Shown: positions 42,546 through 52,200, counted from the first letter of the stretch. The stretch: DNA of 60,000 bases from Mesostigma viride (GCA_009746045.1 RPFO01000231.1:1427340-1487339), one strand, 5' to 3'. The notes: generated from the letters alone by a model not told the origin. Made by a program: numbers and translations.

Positions 42546-43330
42546 GTTTGCAACCAAAATAGACCTCGTACAAAGTTTGGTATCGATCGGACGTCATCTT
42601 GGTGACATTTGCTAGCAATAAAGGTACATTTTTGTCATTTTTTGTTAAATTAAATAGTAATAAATAGGAAACAGTACTAAATCACTTCAAACCATCATGG
42701 ATATTTGCAAGCAACCTAATTACCACTAGAATAGACCATGCACAAAGTTTGGGGTCAATCTCAACTCAAAATAGTGACGTTTGCTAGCATAAATACTGCA
42801 TTTTTTGCCATTTTCAAGCATTTTGCTCAGTGTAAGCTACTAAACAATATCAAACTACGTCATAAAGCTATGAAATATTGGAAGCAACCTAAACACCACT
42901 AGATTAGACCATGGGCCAAGTTTGGGCTCAGTCTGACGTCAAAATAGTGACGTTTGCTAGCATAAATGGTGCATTTTTTGCCATTTTCAAGCATTTTGCT
43001 CAGTGTAAGCTACTAAACAATATCAAACTATGTCAGAAAGCTATGAAATGTTGGAAGCAACCTAAACACCACTAGATTAGACCATGGGCCAAGTTTGGGC
43101 CCAGTTTGATCTCAAAATAGTGACGTTTGCTAGCATAAATGGTGCAATTTTTGCCTTTTTCAAGCATTTTGGTAAGTATAGTTGCCTCAAACTATGTCAG
43201 AAAACTGTGAATTGTTGTAAATAACCTGTTTGCCACTACATTAGACCATCCTCAACTTGTAAGGTCAGGCATAGGTAAAGGTAGTGACATTTGCTAGCAC
43301 TATATACAAGCATATTATGCCTCTTTTCGC
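42546..43330 (+). repeat. 173-bp tandem repeat, about 5 copies
   Basis: The marker 'gtgacgtttgctagcat' recurs at about 42601, 42774, 42947, 43120 and 43285. Inner copies are the most alike, outer ones diverged. It lies just inside the left end of the TIR element. Confidence 0.85.
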
Positions 43331-43749
43331 ATATACACATTAAAAATAACAAGACATCATCATATCATGGCCTTAATACAAGGTGTGCAAATGCAAATCA
43401 CACCAGATCGGATGACCAATGATGGGTGGCTGCATGCCAACACATCTACCAGGCTGCAGGGTGAGAGGCCACATCGCTACAAGACAGGAATCCTCGCAAT
43501 TGCACAACACCGCTAGTACACTGTGCACATACCCCAAGAGGATTTGGCTACAAGCCATAAAAGTTTGGCCATGCTAACACATTCTTCATCCAAGCAAAAT
43601 GCAGCCTCTCCAAACTCAACTCATTGATTTAAATTCAGCTAGGCCAGGCGTGCATGCTCTACTTGCCGACAACCATGAGTAAACTTGTCTACCACTTCAT
43701 TCCATGCGCCGGTAGATGGCACCGTCTCATCTACCAGTCATCCCCGGCT

Positions 43750-43920
43750 CCCATTCCGCATCCTCCTCTCCCTCTCCCTCTCCCTCTTCCTCCTCCCCCT
43801 CCCCCTCCCATTCTCCCTCCCCCTCTCCCTCCCCCTCTCCCTCCCCCTCTCCCTCCTCCTCCCCCTCCTCCTCCCCCTCTTTCTCCCCCTCTTTCTCTCC
43901 CTCTTCCTCCTCCTCCCCGC
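43750..43920 (+). repeat. CT-rich microsatellite (CCCTCT-type)
   Basis: Nearly pure pyrimidine on the + strand, just downstream (minus-strand sense) of the 626-codon ORF. The open frames over it on both strands are simple-repeat artefacts. Confidence 0.85.
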
Positions 43921-43970
43921 CTTCACTGTCACTGTGCACAGCAGGGACGGCATCGTCTATGTGGGTGCCA

Positions 43971-45851
43971 TCACCTGCGTTCACGGTGCCAGCCTAGCTC
44001 CTGTGGAAAGAAGCGAGCGCGGCCAAATGCCTCGACTGGGTGTGGGCAGCCGCACACGAACTGCGTCACCTCCGCCAGGGCATGATAGTCCTCATACTGC
44101 CCATCAGCCCACATCGCCTTGATGAGCAGGTGACCTCCCCTTTCCTGAACCTTAGTGACCCAGCCATGGAAGCGCTCCCTCTTCCTCGCTATCCCCGGAA
44201 ACAGGGCACACAGGCGCATCCCGATAAGCGCACGTGCTCCATGCTCGGCAAAGTAGGCATTGCAGTCATCCTTTGCTGCTGCCCTGGCGGCGGTGGCAGT
44301 CTTGTAATGCTCAAAGTCAATCTGCGGGTGCTCTTTCAACGCCGCCACCGTGGCAGCTGACAGTTTGCCGGTACTGATCAGCTCAGGCTGGTGCACCTCT
44401 GCCGTACCGCCCACTGTCCAGTGCTGCAGGTGTACATCAGAAATGGGGACCGTCATCCCTGCGCTGCCGCCACCTAATGTCACTCTAGAAAACTGGCCCG
44501 TCCACGACGGTGCGTAGTAAGGAGAGGCGACAATGCTGTCACGCTCCGTGCGATCGCCTTCCAGATCAAGGACCTTCACCAGCATGTGTGGTGCCCACGG
44601 CATTCCCTGCCCGCAGGTGACGGCTGGCCGCTTAACAACGAGTAGGTCGCTGCGTCGTATGAGGCTTCCATTCACCTTGAAGGTGTGCCTGCCGGAAATC
44701 AGTGTGCGCAAAGCGGGCGTTGCCGTTGATGTGCTCCCTCGCGCAGCGGGCGCACATGCGCGGTTGATCTGCGCTTGAATCTCGCGGGCAGGGCAAGCGA
44801 CGTGTGAGATTACTTGTTTTATGGGCAGCCTCAGTGCTCGTGTTGCCCGCGCAACCGACTGGTCGCCTGCAGATCGCAGCGGTAAGGGTACCGCCTTGTT
44901 CGCTTGCAGTTCACGCTTCTCTTTGAGCTTTTGCTCCATGATGTCGAACAGATTCTCGTTGTTGGCACGCACATCCTCCACGGACTTTGGCACCTGCTCA
45001 ATCCATCCGTCCAGCAACTGCTGCTTCTCAGCGGCGACGATGTCAGGAAAAAGGCTGTGAAGGCTAGCGCAGGTACATCTCCTGGCACCGCCCTCGTCCC
45101 ATTCAAAAAGCGGCACTAGACCAGGACTTCCTTTGGGGGCCTTGCCACGCTCTATGAGGAGGCACCCATAGACAGGATCTCCCTGCGGGGTGTACCCAAT
45201 GGGCGTGACCCCGTCACAAGCCTCGCCATTAGGCCCTGTGGGCTGCCACTTGTTCACCGGTGCATTTACCAACGTCTCCGATGCGGCTAGGCGCCAGCGG
45301 ACATACACGGTCATATCCGGGCCCCAAAACACTTCGAGATCGAACACCTTCGAAGAGCGGTGCCTCTCCCTCTCGGCTTCGGTTGCTGGCTCATCATCCA
45401 AGTCGGCGGTGGCGCCCGCGCCCGCACCCGCGCCGGCGCCTGCGCCCCCACCCCCGCCCGCGCCCGCGCGCGCGCCTTGGGTGGCGCCCGCGCCCGCACC
45501 CGCGCCGGCGCCTGCGCCCCCGCCCCCGCCCCCGCCCGGGCCCGCGCCCGCGCCCGCGTCTTGGGTGGCGCCCGCGCCCGCACCCGCGCCTTCTCCCCCG
45601 CCCCCGCCCCCGCCCGCGCCCCCGCCCGCGCCATGGGTGTGGCCCGCGGCTGGCTTCTTCGGAAATGCGTCCATCGATTTCACCCACCGGCCGTCAGCGG
45701 TGGATGCACCCTTTCGGCCACGTTGTGACATCAAGCGCGGCGTCCCCAATAGAACAGTCATGCAATATGAATAATCATTAGTATCAACGATGCGTTCATG
45801 CAGGCGTGAACTGTGAAATACAACAAGCATGCAACAACGACTCCAGCACAC
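43971..45851 (-). CDS. Unrecognised 626-codon ORF of the TIR element
   Basis: Likely start is MSQRGRKGASTADGRWVKSM at 45731 rather than the first Met. A Gly/Ala linker of about 80 residues (45408-45640, GC hexamer-like DNA) precedes a globular part: VFDLEVFWGPDMTVYVRWRL, a region around LLVVKRPAVTCGQGMPWAPH with a YY pair that could be BAH-like, and a C-terminal GMRLCALFPG ... FHGWVTKVQERG ... MWADGQYEDYHALAEV that resembles a Tudor/Agenet-type barrel. These fold guesses are inference. It could be an accessory protein or diverged transposase; no catalytic triad is evident. Confidence 0.5.
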   Translation of the reverse strand: MCWSRCCMLVVFHSSRLHERIVDTNDYSYCMTVLLGTPRLMSQRGRKGASTADGRWVKSMDAFPKKPAAGHTHGAGGGAGGGGGGGEGAGAGAGATQDAGAGAGPGGGGGGGAGAGAGAGAGATQGARAGAGGGGGAGAGAGAGAGATADLDDEPATEAERERHRSSKVFDLEVFWGPDMTVYVRWRLAASETLVNAPVNKWQPTGPNGEACDGVTPIGYTPQGDPVYGCLLIERGKAPKGSPGLVPLFEWDEGGARRCTCASLHSLFPDIVAAEKQQLLDGWIEQVPKSVEDVRANNENLFDIMEQKLKEKRELQANKAVPLPLRSAGDQSVARATRALRLPIKQVISHVACPAREIQAQINRACAPAARGSTSTATPALRTLISGRHTFKVNGSLIRRSDLLVVKRPAVTCGQGMPWAPHMLVKVLDLEGDRTERDSIVASPYYAPSWTGQFSRVTLGGGSAGMTVPISDVHLQHWTVGGTAEVHQPELISTGKLSAATVAALKEHPQIDFEHYKTATAARAAAKDDCNAYFAEHGARALIGMRLCALFPGIARKRERFHGWVTKVQERGGHLLIKAMWADGQYEDYHALAEVTQFVCGCPHPVEAFGRARFFPQELGWHRERR

Positions 45852-46159
45852 TTAGTAAATACTGCTCATAATATCTGTGGCACATGCAACATGGTTAAAA
45901 CACACATGGATGACCTGTATGGCTGCACATGAACTGTCCACCTAGAGAAGACTAGAAATTCAGCATGATATCAAGAGCCATCCACACAAATATATGTCTT
46001 ACCGCAGCTTAGGGCTTCTTCGGGTTGAGTTGGCGAATCGAGCTTGTTGAGCCCTGCTCGAAGTAATGCTCAAATGCGATGCCCAGGCCCGCCAGCACAT
46101 CATCAAATGTGATTAGTTTCACAGGTGGTCCGAAGAGTTCCAAACGTGGTTGCTAATTT

Positions 46160-46666
46160 TCAGGCAGTGCCTGAAGGCCGCCTCGAAAGTGAAACGCGAA
46201 AGTGAAAAGGGGTCACAAACCCTATGTTCATATCCTTGACTCCCCCGTCGAGAACGAACCGAAAACCAGCGCCATGAACGAACTTGTGACGAGTAGATGA
46301 CGACATCGTGGTTATGGCGTCGTACCCCCCCTGGTGCAGCTGCTGCTTTATCGCCGCCTTCCTGTCCTCTTGCTTCCGCCCGGGCGAAAACCAGGCGCTT
46401 CGCAATGCCTGGAGATGTGATATTCTAATGGGCTTCATGCACTCGTGGCCGCACTTACAGTCGAACGTCTCGTCGGTCACTAGGCTGCCGGCATGGGTGC
46501 TGCCGCTTAGCACTATGGCTGCGAACTTGCGCTTCCCATGGTGTCCCATCACCATGATAGCGAAAGCCAGGAAGCAGATAGCCACGATTATGTCCCAGCA
46601 AAGCCATAGCACACCTTCCGTTTCGACCGCCATGTCGGCCACTAGTCCGGATAGCTCAATGTGCAC
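46160..46666 (-). CDS. 168-codon ORF with zinc-binding motif
   Basis: MHIELSGLVADMAVETEGVL at the start, a hydrophobic stretch IIVAICFLAFAIMVMG, then CKCGHECMKPI followed by LQALRSAWFSP and a helical KAAIKQQL. A C-x-C-x3-C cluster before L-R-x-x-W resembles N-terminal zinc regions of some eukaryotic transposases, but this is tentative. The first 25 codons lie in the left arm of the palindrome and are duplicated in the right arm (47134-47208). It lies upstream of the 626-codon ORF on the same strand; the two might be exons of one gene. Confidence 0.4.
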   Translation of the reverse strand: MHIELSGLVADMAVETEGVLWLCWDIIVAICFLAFAIMVMGHHGKRKFAAIVLSGSTHAGSLVTDETFDCKCGHECMKPIRISHLQALRSAWFSPGRKQEDRKAAIKQQLHQGGYDAITTMSSSTRHKFVHGAGFRFVLDGGVKDMNIGFVTPFHFRVSLSRRPSGTA

Positions 46667-47207
46667 CTGACCTTGACACTAATCGCACAAACAGCCACAA
46701 TTTTGCAAGCAAGAAGACATGGCTACCTCGGCATTTCATGAAATGTACTTCGTGAAATGCATTTCGTGAAATGTACTAAGGAACGTGATTGGCCGGCGTT
46801 CGCTCGCCAAATCTCGCAAAATGTACTAAGGCACGTGATTGGTCCCGCAAAATGTACTAAGGAACGTGATTGGCCGGCGAAGATTCTGTAGGGAATTTTA
46901 ATTGCAGCAAACAGAATCTTCGCCGGCCAATCACGTTCCTTAGTACATTTTGCGGGACCAATCACGTGCCTTAGTACATTTTGCGAGATTTGGCGAGCGA
47001 ACGCCGGCCAATCACGTTCCTTAGTACATTTCACGAAATGCATTTCACGAAGTACATTTCATGAAATGCCGAGGTAGCCATGTCTTCTTGCTTGCAAAAT
47101 TGTGGCTGTTTGTGCGATTAGTGTCAAGGTCAGGTGCACATTGAGCTATCCGGACTAGTGGCCGACATGGCGGTCGAAACGGAAGGTGTACTATGGCTTT
47201 GCTGGGA
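46593..47207. repeat. Long palindrome, 297-bp arms, 21-bp spacer
   Basis: Left arm 46593-46889, right arm 46911-47207, spacer agggaattttaattgcagca + a. Arms are nearly identical (one visible A/G difference in 'ggtgt(g/a)ctatgg'). Each arm contains three 'aaatgtactaagg-acgtgattgg' units. The motif AAATGTACTTCGT is shared with the left end of the TIR element (about 42487-42500). Confidence 0.92.
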
Positions 47208-48440
47208 TGATTATCATCGTAGTACATCATATGTATTACAGTACATTTCACGAAGTACATTTCATGGAGGCAGAGGGAAAGTTCCTGTTCATGGTGAGTC
47301 GGGGTTAGCAATCACGGCAATGTCGATACATGTACTTGCAGTATATACAAATGCCATAATGTCCTTAGATGCAGCATGAATGTCTATTGTTCGGATTTCT
47401 TTTATCACGATGCTTAGGATGCCTTCCAACAGAAATCTGCTGCGCTACAGGTCGGGAATACCTGAACTTGATATGCGTGGCCAGTGGCCATGGCAGCCGG
47501 GGTCGGTAAGAATTAACTTCGATAGCCATGAATAATGCGGAAAGTGAACGTTGTCCACCCGCTGCACAGGGAAAATGGCTGCACAGGAACGGCCTGACGT
47601 GATACTGTCGCAAAGCAGTTCTCATAAGCCGACAATTACACATTCGACTTATGATCGATAATCGGCGCAGGCCTTCGACATTCAAGCGCGCATCGAAACG
47701 TCGTGAGGATTTCGGACATTTAGATGAAGTTGGATTGTTTTCGGCCCTCGTATTTGCCATGATCTTGGCCATCCAATCTTTTTGCTTCGTGCACAGTTTG
47801 CGTTTGCAGTTAAGCGTAGGTACATGACAAGCTTGCGTTTGCGTTTGCGTTTGCGTTTGCGTTTGCGTTTGCGTTTGCGTTTGCGTTTGCGTTTGCCTTT
47901 GCCTTTGCCTTTGCCTTTGCGTATACATTTGCATGTGCGCTTGCGTTGCCGTTTGCTTATGCGCCCCAATGTATGTCTGGCTTTGGGCAATTCTATTTCC
48001 TTGTCGTTGGGATATGAGTGGGTGCTGGCGGTGGTGTTACTGTCGGCAGGTAGAGTGGCAGTGGCTTCAACTTCTGTTGCTTTTTCATTGCATTTGCATT
48101 TTCATTGGGTCTCTGTAGTTAACAACTGCTTTAAATATCTTTGTTAATAGCCGGCTTCAGCTGTAATTTCGATTGCATGTTGCTTTTGAATTGCATTCGC
48201 ACTGGGCACATGCAGTGGGCATTAGGCATTGGTAGTGCAATTACACATGCAGTCACACTTGCAATTGCAATGAAGTTGAAATTGAAGCTGCAGCTAAAAT
48301 TTGCTACGTGCCTACTGGTACAGTCGCATGTGCAGTCAACTTTGTGCTGGTTTATTATTATTATTTCTTCTTCTTATAATTTCTTATTATTATTATTATA
48401 ATTTCTTCTTGCTTTTCGTAATGTGTGGTGGTTAGAATGG
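47208..48440 (+). other. Interval with TTTGCG repeat, no gene seen
   Basis: (TTTGCG)n at about 47831-47919 and TTA/TTC-rich sequence at 48350-48415. Open frames on both strands derive from the repeat. Confidence 0.5.
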
Positions 48441-48447
48441 TGATGGC

Positions 48448-48664
48448 AGGGGCAGGAGCAGGGGCAGGGGCAGGGGCAGGGGCAGGGGCAGGGGCAGGGG
48501 CAGGGGCAGGGCAGGGGCAGGGGCAGGGGCAGGGGCAGGGGCAGGGGCAGGGGCAGGGGCAGGGGCAGGGGCAGGGGCAGGGGCAGGGGCAGGGGCAGGG
48601 GCAGGGGCAGGGGCAGGGGCAGGGGCAGGGGCAGGGGTAGGGGCAGGGGCAGGGGCAGGGGCAA
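48448..48664 (+). repeat. GGGGCA hexamer array
   Basis: About 36 near-perfect GGGGCA units. Open in all six frames, so ORFs are artefacts. Confidence 0.95.
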
Positions 48665-48933
48665 TCATGAGTTGCTTTCGGCCTGGCATGTGCACCAGAA
48701 CTGGCATATGTGCTCGCAATGCAGCTTGCTACTCTTGTTCCTTTTGTTTGCCTTTTCTTTTGTTTGGGAACTGTTCGTGCAGGGGGGTGGGATGAGGCCG
48801 CGAGTCTCTGGGCAGGGGCATTGACGTGGGTAGGTGTGTGTCTGGGCTAAGTCTGCAATTGTCGCTGCTGTGCTGTACTTCTGGCTGTGGCTTACGGTGC
48901 ATTTGTGGCTTGGAGTAGGGGTGAGGCTAGGGT

Positions 48934-49790
48934 GGGCGCAGGCGCGGGCGTGGGCGTGGGCGTGGGCGTGAGCGTGGGCATGGGCGCGGGCGTGGGCGTG
49001 GGCGTGGGCGTGGGCGTGGGCGTGGGTGTGGGCGTGGGCGTGGGCGTGGGCGTGGGCGTGGGCGTGGGCGTGGCGTGGGCGTGGGCGTGGGCGTGGGCGT
49101 GGGCGTGGGCGTGGCATGGGCGTGGGCGTGGGCGTGGGCGTGGGCGTGGGCGTAGGCGTGGGCGTGGGCGTGGGCGTGGGCGTGGGCGTGGGCGTGGGCG
49201 TGGGCGTGGGCGTGGGCGTGGGCGTGGGCGTGGGCGTGGGTGTGGGTGTGGGCGTGGGCGTGGGCGTGGGTGTGGGCGTGGGCGTGGGCGTGGGCGTGGG
49301 CGTGGGCGTGGGTGTGGGTGTGGGCGTGGGCGTGGGTGTGGGTGTGGGTGTGGGCGTGGGCGTGGGCGTGGGTGTGGGTGTGGGTGGGTGGGGTGGGTGT
49401 GGTGTGGGTGTGGGTGTGGGTGTGGGTGTGGGCATGGGCATGGGCATGGGCGTGGGCGTGGGCGTGGGCGTGCGCGTGCGCGTGGGCGTGGGCGTGGGAG
49501 TGGGCGTTGGAGTGGGCGTGGGCGTGGGCGTGAGCGTGGGCGTGGGCGTGGGCGTGGGCGTGGGCGTGGGCGTGGGCGTGGGCGTGGGCGTGGGCGTGGG
49601 CGTGGGCGTGGGCGTGGGCGTGGGCGTGGGCGTGGGCGTGGGCGTGGGCGTGGGCGTGGGCGTGGGCGTGGGCGTGGGCGTGGGCGTGGGCGTGGGCGTG
49701 GGCGTGGGCGTGGGCGTGGGCGTGGGCGTGGGCGTGGGCGTGGGCGTGGGCGTGGGCGTGAGCGTGGGCGTGGGCGTTGGCGTGGGTAGG
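48934..49790 (+). repeat. GGGCGT hexamer array, first block
   Basis: About 860 bp of GGGCGT with GGGTGT, GGGCAT and short-register variants, the variants clustered in the middle (49240-49500) and the right half nearly pure. Potential quadruplex DNA on the G strand. Confidence 0.95.
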
Positions 49791-49887
49791 TGTGTGTCTC
49801 AGCTACGTCTGCTATTGTTGCAGCTGCGCTCTACTTCTGGCTGTGGCTTTGGGTATAATTGTGGCTTGGAGTAGGGGTGAGGCTAGG

Positions 49888-50092
49888 GTGGGCGTGGGCG
49901 TGGGCGTGGGCGTGGGCGTGGGCGTGGGCGTGGGCGTGGGCGTGGGCGTGGGCGTGGGCGTGGGCGTGGGCGTGGGCGTGGGCGTGGGCGTGGGCGTGGG
50001 CGTGGGCGTGGGCGTGGGCGTGGGCGTGGGCGTGGGCGTGGGCGTGGGCGTGGGCGTGGGCGTGGGCGTGGGCGTGGGCGTGGGCGTGGGTG
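49888..50092 (+). repeat. GGGCGT hexamer array, second block
   Basis: About 34 perfect units. The block and its left flank ('gtggcttggagtaggggtgaggctagggtgggc' at about 49860 and 48907) duplicate the start of the first block. Confidence 0.95.
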
Positions 50093-50099
50093 AGAATGG

Positions 50100-50290
50100 G
50101 CGGGTGCGGGGGCAGGGGCATGGGCATGGGCGGGGGGCGGGGGCGGGGCGGGGGCGGGGCGGGGCGGGGGCGGGGGCGGGGCGGGGGCGGGGGCGGGGGC
50201 GGGGGCGGGGGCGGGGGGCGGGGCGGGGCGGGGGGGGGGCGGGGCGGGGGCGGGGCGGGGCGGGGGCGGGGGCGGGGGCGGGGGCATGGG
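50100..50290 (+). repeat. GGGGCG-rich tract
   Basis: Irregular GGGGCG/GGGGCGGG repeats, then a short GT run near 50377. Remaining sequence to 51081 is AT-rich with no gene seen. Confidence 0.9.
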
Positions 50291-51084
50291 CGTGTGCATG
50301 GGCGTTGGGGGGTCAGGGGGGCTGGGGTTGGGTTTGGGTGGGTGGGTCATTGGTGCAATGTTTGGAGTTGGGGCTTGTGTGTGTGTGTGGGGGGGGGCAT
50401 GGGGATTGCCATGCGCGTGCACGTGGGCGTCCGCGTGATCCTCTGTTCGTGTACATGTTCATGCATGTGCCATGACGGCACAATGCATGTCAGATTCGTG
50501 ACTTTATCGTGTGTTCCCTAGTTGCAAGTATTACTGCTAAAATTCATTGCAGCATTCCATTCCTTGCATAATGCTTGATTGCTTGCATCAGTTCATTCTA
50601 TACTTCGATCATGACCTGAAGTGCTTAAGTATTACCAGACTCTCGCGCAGTGTCAGAATGTCCAATTTTTAGCACACATGCATGTTTGCACACCAAAGCC
50701 CTCATTCCCATGTTGATAAGGCTAAGTAAAACATTTTTTTTTTGTGCGGTGATCCACGAAATGCAGCTGTGAATGGCTCTAGGAGGTCACCAATGGTGGC
50801 CAGACCTGTTATTGAGCATTGGGAGACGTTACAGGGGCATCAATCACAGTTACATTTAGTTCAGATGTAGTTCAATTTAGTACATTATAGTATAAATGTA
50901 GTAGAAAATAGTACAACCTAGTATATTGTAGCATATACTAGTTCAACTACCTCCAGATGAGATCCAGGGGCTATGGGGACACTTTTTATGCAAAACTGAA
51001 CTTGAAACAAGCAAAAAACAAGAAACTTGGAAAAACTCAAAATGTACTTGTGCTGGAGTACATTCTTAACGGCTGGCAGGGGTA

Positions 51085-51314
51085 GTAACGTTGCTCCAGG
51101 TCTAGAAGCCTCTAGAACCTGGACACGTGGCGGACAAGTGAGCGTAGTCCAGTTGTCCTAGGGATCTCGTGTGAGTGATGTGTCCACGACATATAATGTG
51201 TGCCCACATATGGAGTGAATAATGACAAGGAACGCCCCGATCCCTGGCGTTGCTGCAGCCATCATTCTCACACTGAGTCCCCAACGTCTCCGACGTACAT
51301 CTATATATCTAACT
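51085..51314 (+). repeat. Y element 3' LTR, right part
   Basis: Continues the LTR after the second GTA copy (51082-51084) with gtaacgttgctccagg and ends TATATCTAACT, then CCAGG. Combined length with the left part is 409 bp. Confidence 0.9.
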
Positions 51315-51546
51315 CCAGGGGACAGTAGAACTCCACAAGACACAAATAGTCCTCCCAACCACTACCAGAACCATCCACGTAGTGCCTAAGAGCTTCTTCT
51401 ACTACCCTATTTAATCTTTCTACCGGGTGAGAGGAGGAGGAGTGGTAGGCAGTACCAAAGTAAGAGTTTATAGACGAGCTCCCAGCAGCTGTGAGCTCTT
51501 GGTCTTTCGCAACACGGCTCAGCCATTGAAGGTTGCAAGGCAGCAA
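51315..51546 (-). pseudogene. Ty3/gypsy integrase core fragment
   Basis: Minus strand: FGTAYHSSSSHPVERLNRVV, EEALRHYVDGSGSGWEDYL, CLVEFYCPL. This is the gypsy integrase segment S-x-YHPQ-x-x-G-x-x-ER-x-NR ... W-x-x-x-L-x-x-x-EF, with the catalytic Glu in PVERLNR. Continues at 23964 after removal of the nested block. Upstream sequence beyond about 51546 is lost. Confidence 0.85.
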
Positions 51547-52200
51547 CCTTTTAAGCTGTGCACCAAGCCACGACCTCGGTGGTCACTTCCACGTCCAATT
51601 TGGGCGCCCACGGTTCGTGCTTGCCAAGATAGCTGGTCACACATCACCTAAAATCGGTCCTTCCGGTTACATGAGATCTTGGGAATTTTGGCGCCAATGC
51701 GTCGCGTCGAGGACGACGGGACCAGAAAAAATCCACCTCGCATGCATGGCTGCATGCCGACCCTATGCCCGCCGAAATATCAGCAAAAAGTCAGCTGCGC
51801 ATATTAGGTGGCTGCGATGGTGGCAAACAACGCGCAAACTCTCCTGCTTTGTGATGATGTATGGTAGATATGATTCGCGCATTTCCGTTTGCAAACTGAA
51901 AAATTCGCAAACTGAGACGCAGATTTTTGGTGTCGACCGCCGATGTAAGTGGCAGTAAAAATGCATGCAATATAATTGTGGGGGAAACTTTTCTGTTGGA
52001 CGCTCACAATTCCCAAAAGGTCGAATCGGGCTGGTTTTTAAGTCTACTTTCACGAGCGCTAATCAGTTTTACAAAATTGCGATTATTTTTTTCAGGCTGT
52101 CGCATTATGTGCTAGCATGTCTGATTCTGCTGTTTTCAGTGACGTTTGGGGCCCTTCTTGTTCGATGCATTTCTTCCTTTCTGCAGGTCACGGCATGTCG
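51547..52200 (+). other. Unassigned interval before the transposase relic
   Basis: Contains a small inverted repeat aggttgc-aaggca-gcaacct at about 51527-51547 at the gypsy break. No gene supported. Confidence 0.3.

Larger units (their letters stand above)
42456..51081. mobile_element. 8.6-kb TIR element inserted in the Y 3' LTR
   Basis: Left end CCCTACCAGCCATTAAGAAT, continuing GTACTCCAGCAC. Right end, inverted, CCCTGCCAGCCGTTAAGAAT, continuing GTACTCCAGCAC. The 32-bp inverted repeats have two mismatches. Target duplication GTA (42453-42455, 51082-51084) is verified against the intact 5' LTR (gcGTAgtaacg). Three-base duplications occur in CACTA-like and PIF/Harbinger elements, but CCCT termini fit neither consensus clearly. 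It holds two minus-strand ORFs, tandem and simple repeats and a palindrome; no DDE transposase was recognised, so it may be non-autonomous. Confidence 0.88.
34180..51314 (+). mobile_element. Copia-like LTR retrotransposon Y (17.1 kb including an 8.6-kb insertion)
   Basis: 5' LTR 34180-34587, 3' LTR 42277-42455 plus 51085-51314, target duplication CCAGG at 34175-34179 and 51315-51319. Plus-strand order: gag, CCHC knuckles, integrase, retropepsin-like, RT, RNase H, the same as X. LTRs differ only by one C in 'gaacgccc(c)gatcc'. It abuts X head to head. Confidence 0.9.
23965..51319. mobile_element. Nested insertion block inside the gypsy integrase gene
   Basis: 27.4 kb consisting of copia-like X (23965-34173), the bases GCCAGG, copia-like Y (34180-51314) and the right copy of Y's duplication (51315-51319). 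Flanks: GTG-GCCAG before X, CCAGG-GGAC after Y. The uninterrupted target was GTGGCCAGGGGAC. Confidence 0.88.

Noticed and set aside
48374-50521. Long ORFs on both strands (Gly-Val, Trp-Ala, Pro-Thr, His-Ala repeats)
   Set aside because: Translations of hexamer arrays, open in all frames; no unique protein sequence.
42456-51081. Interpretation as part of the Y retrotransposon (an extra-long 3' LTR)
   Set aside because: The 5' LTR lacks this sequence, and exact TIRs plus a GTA duplication show a separate insertion.
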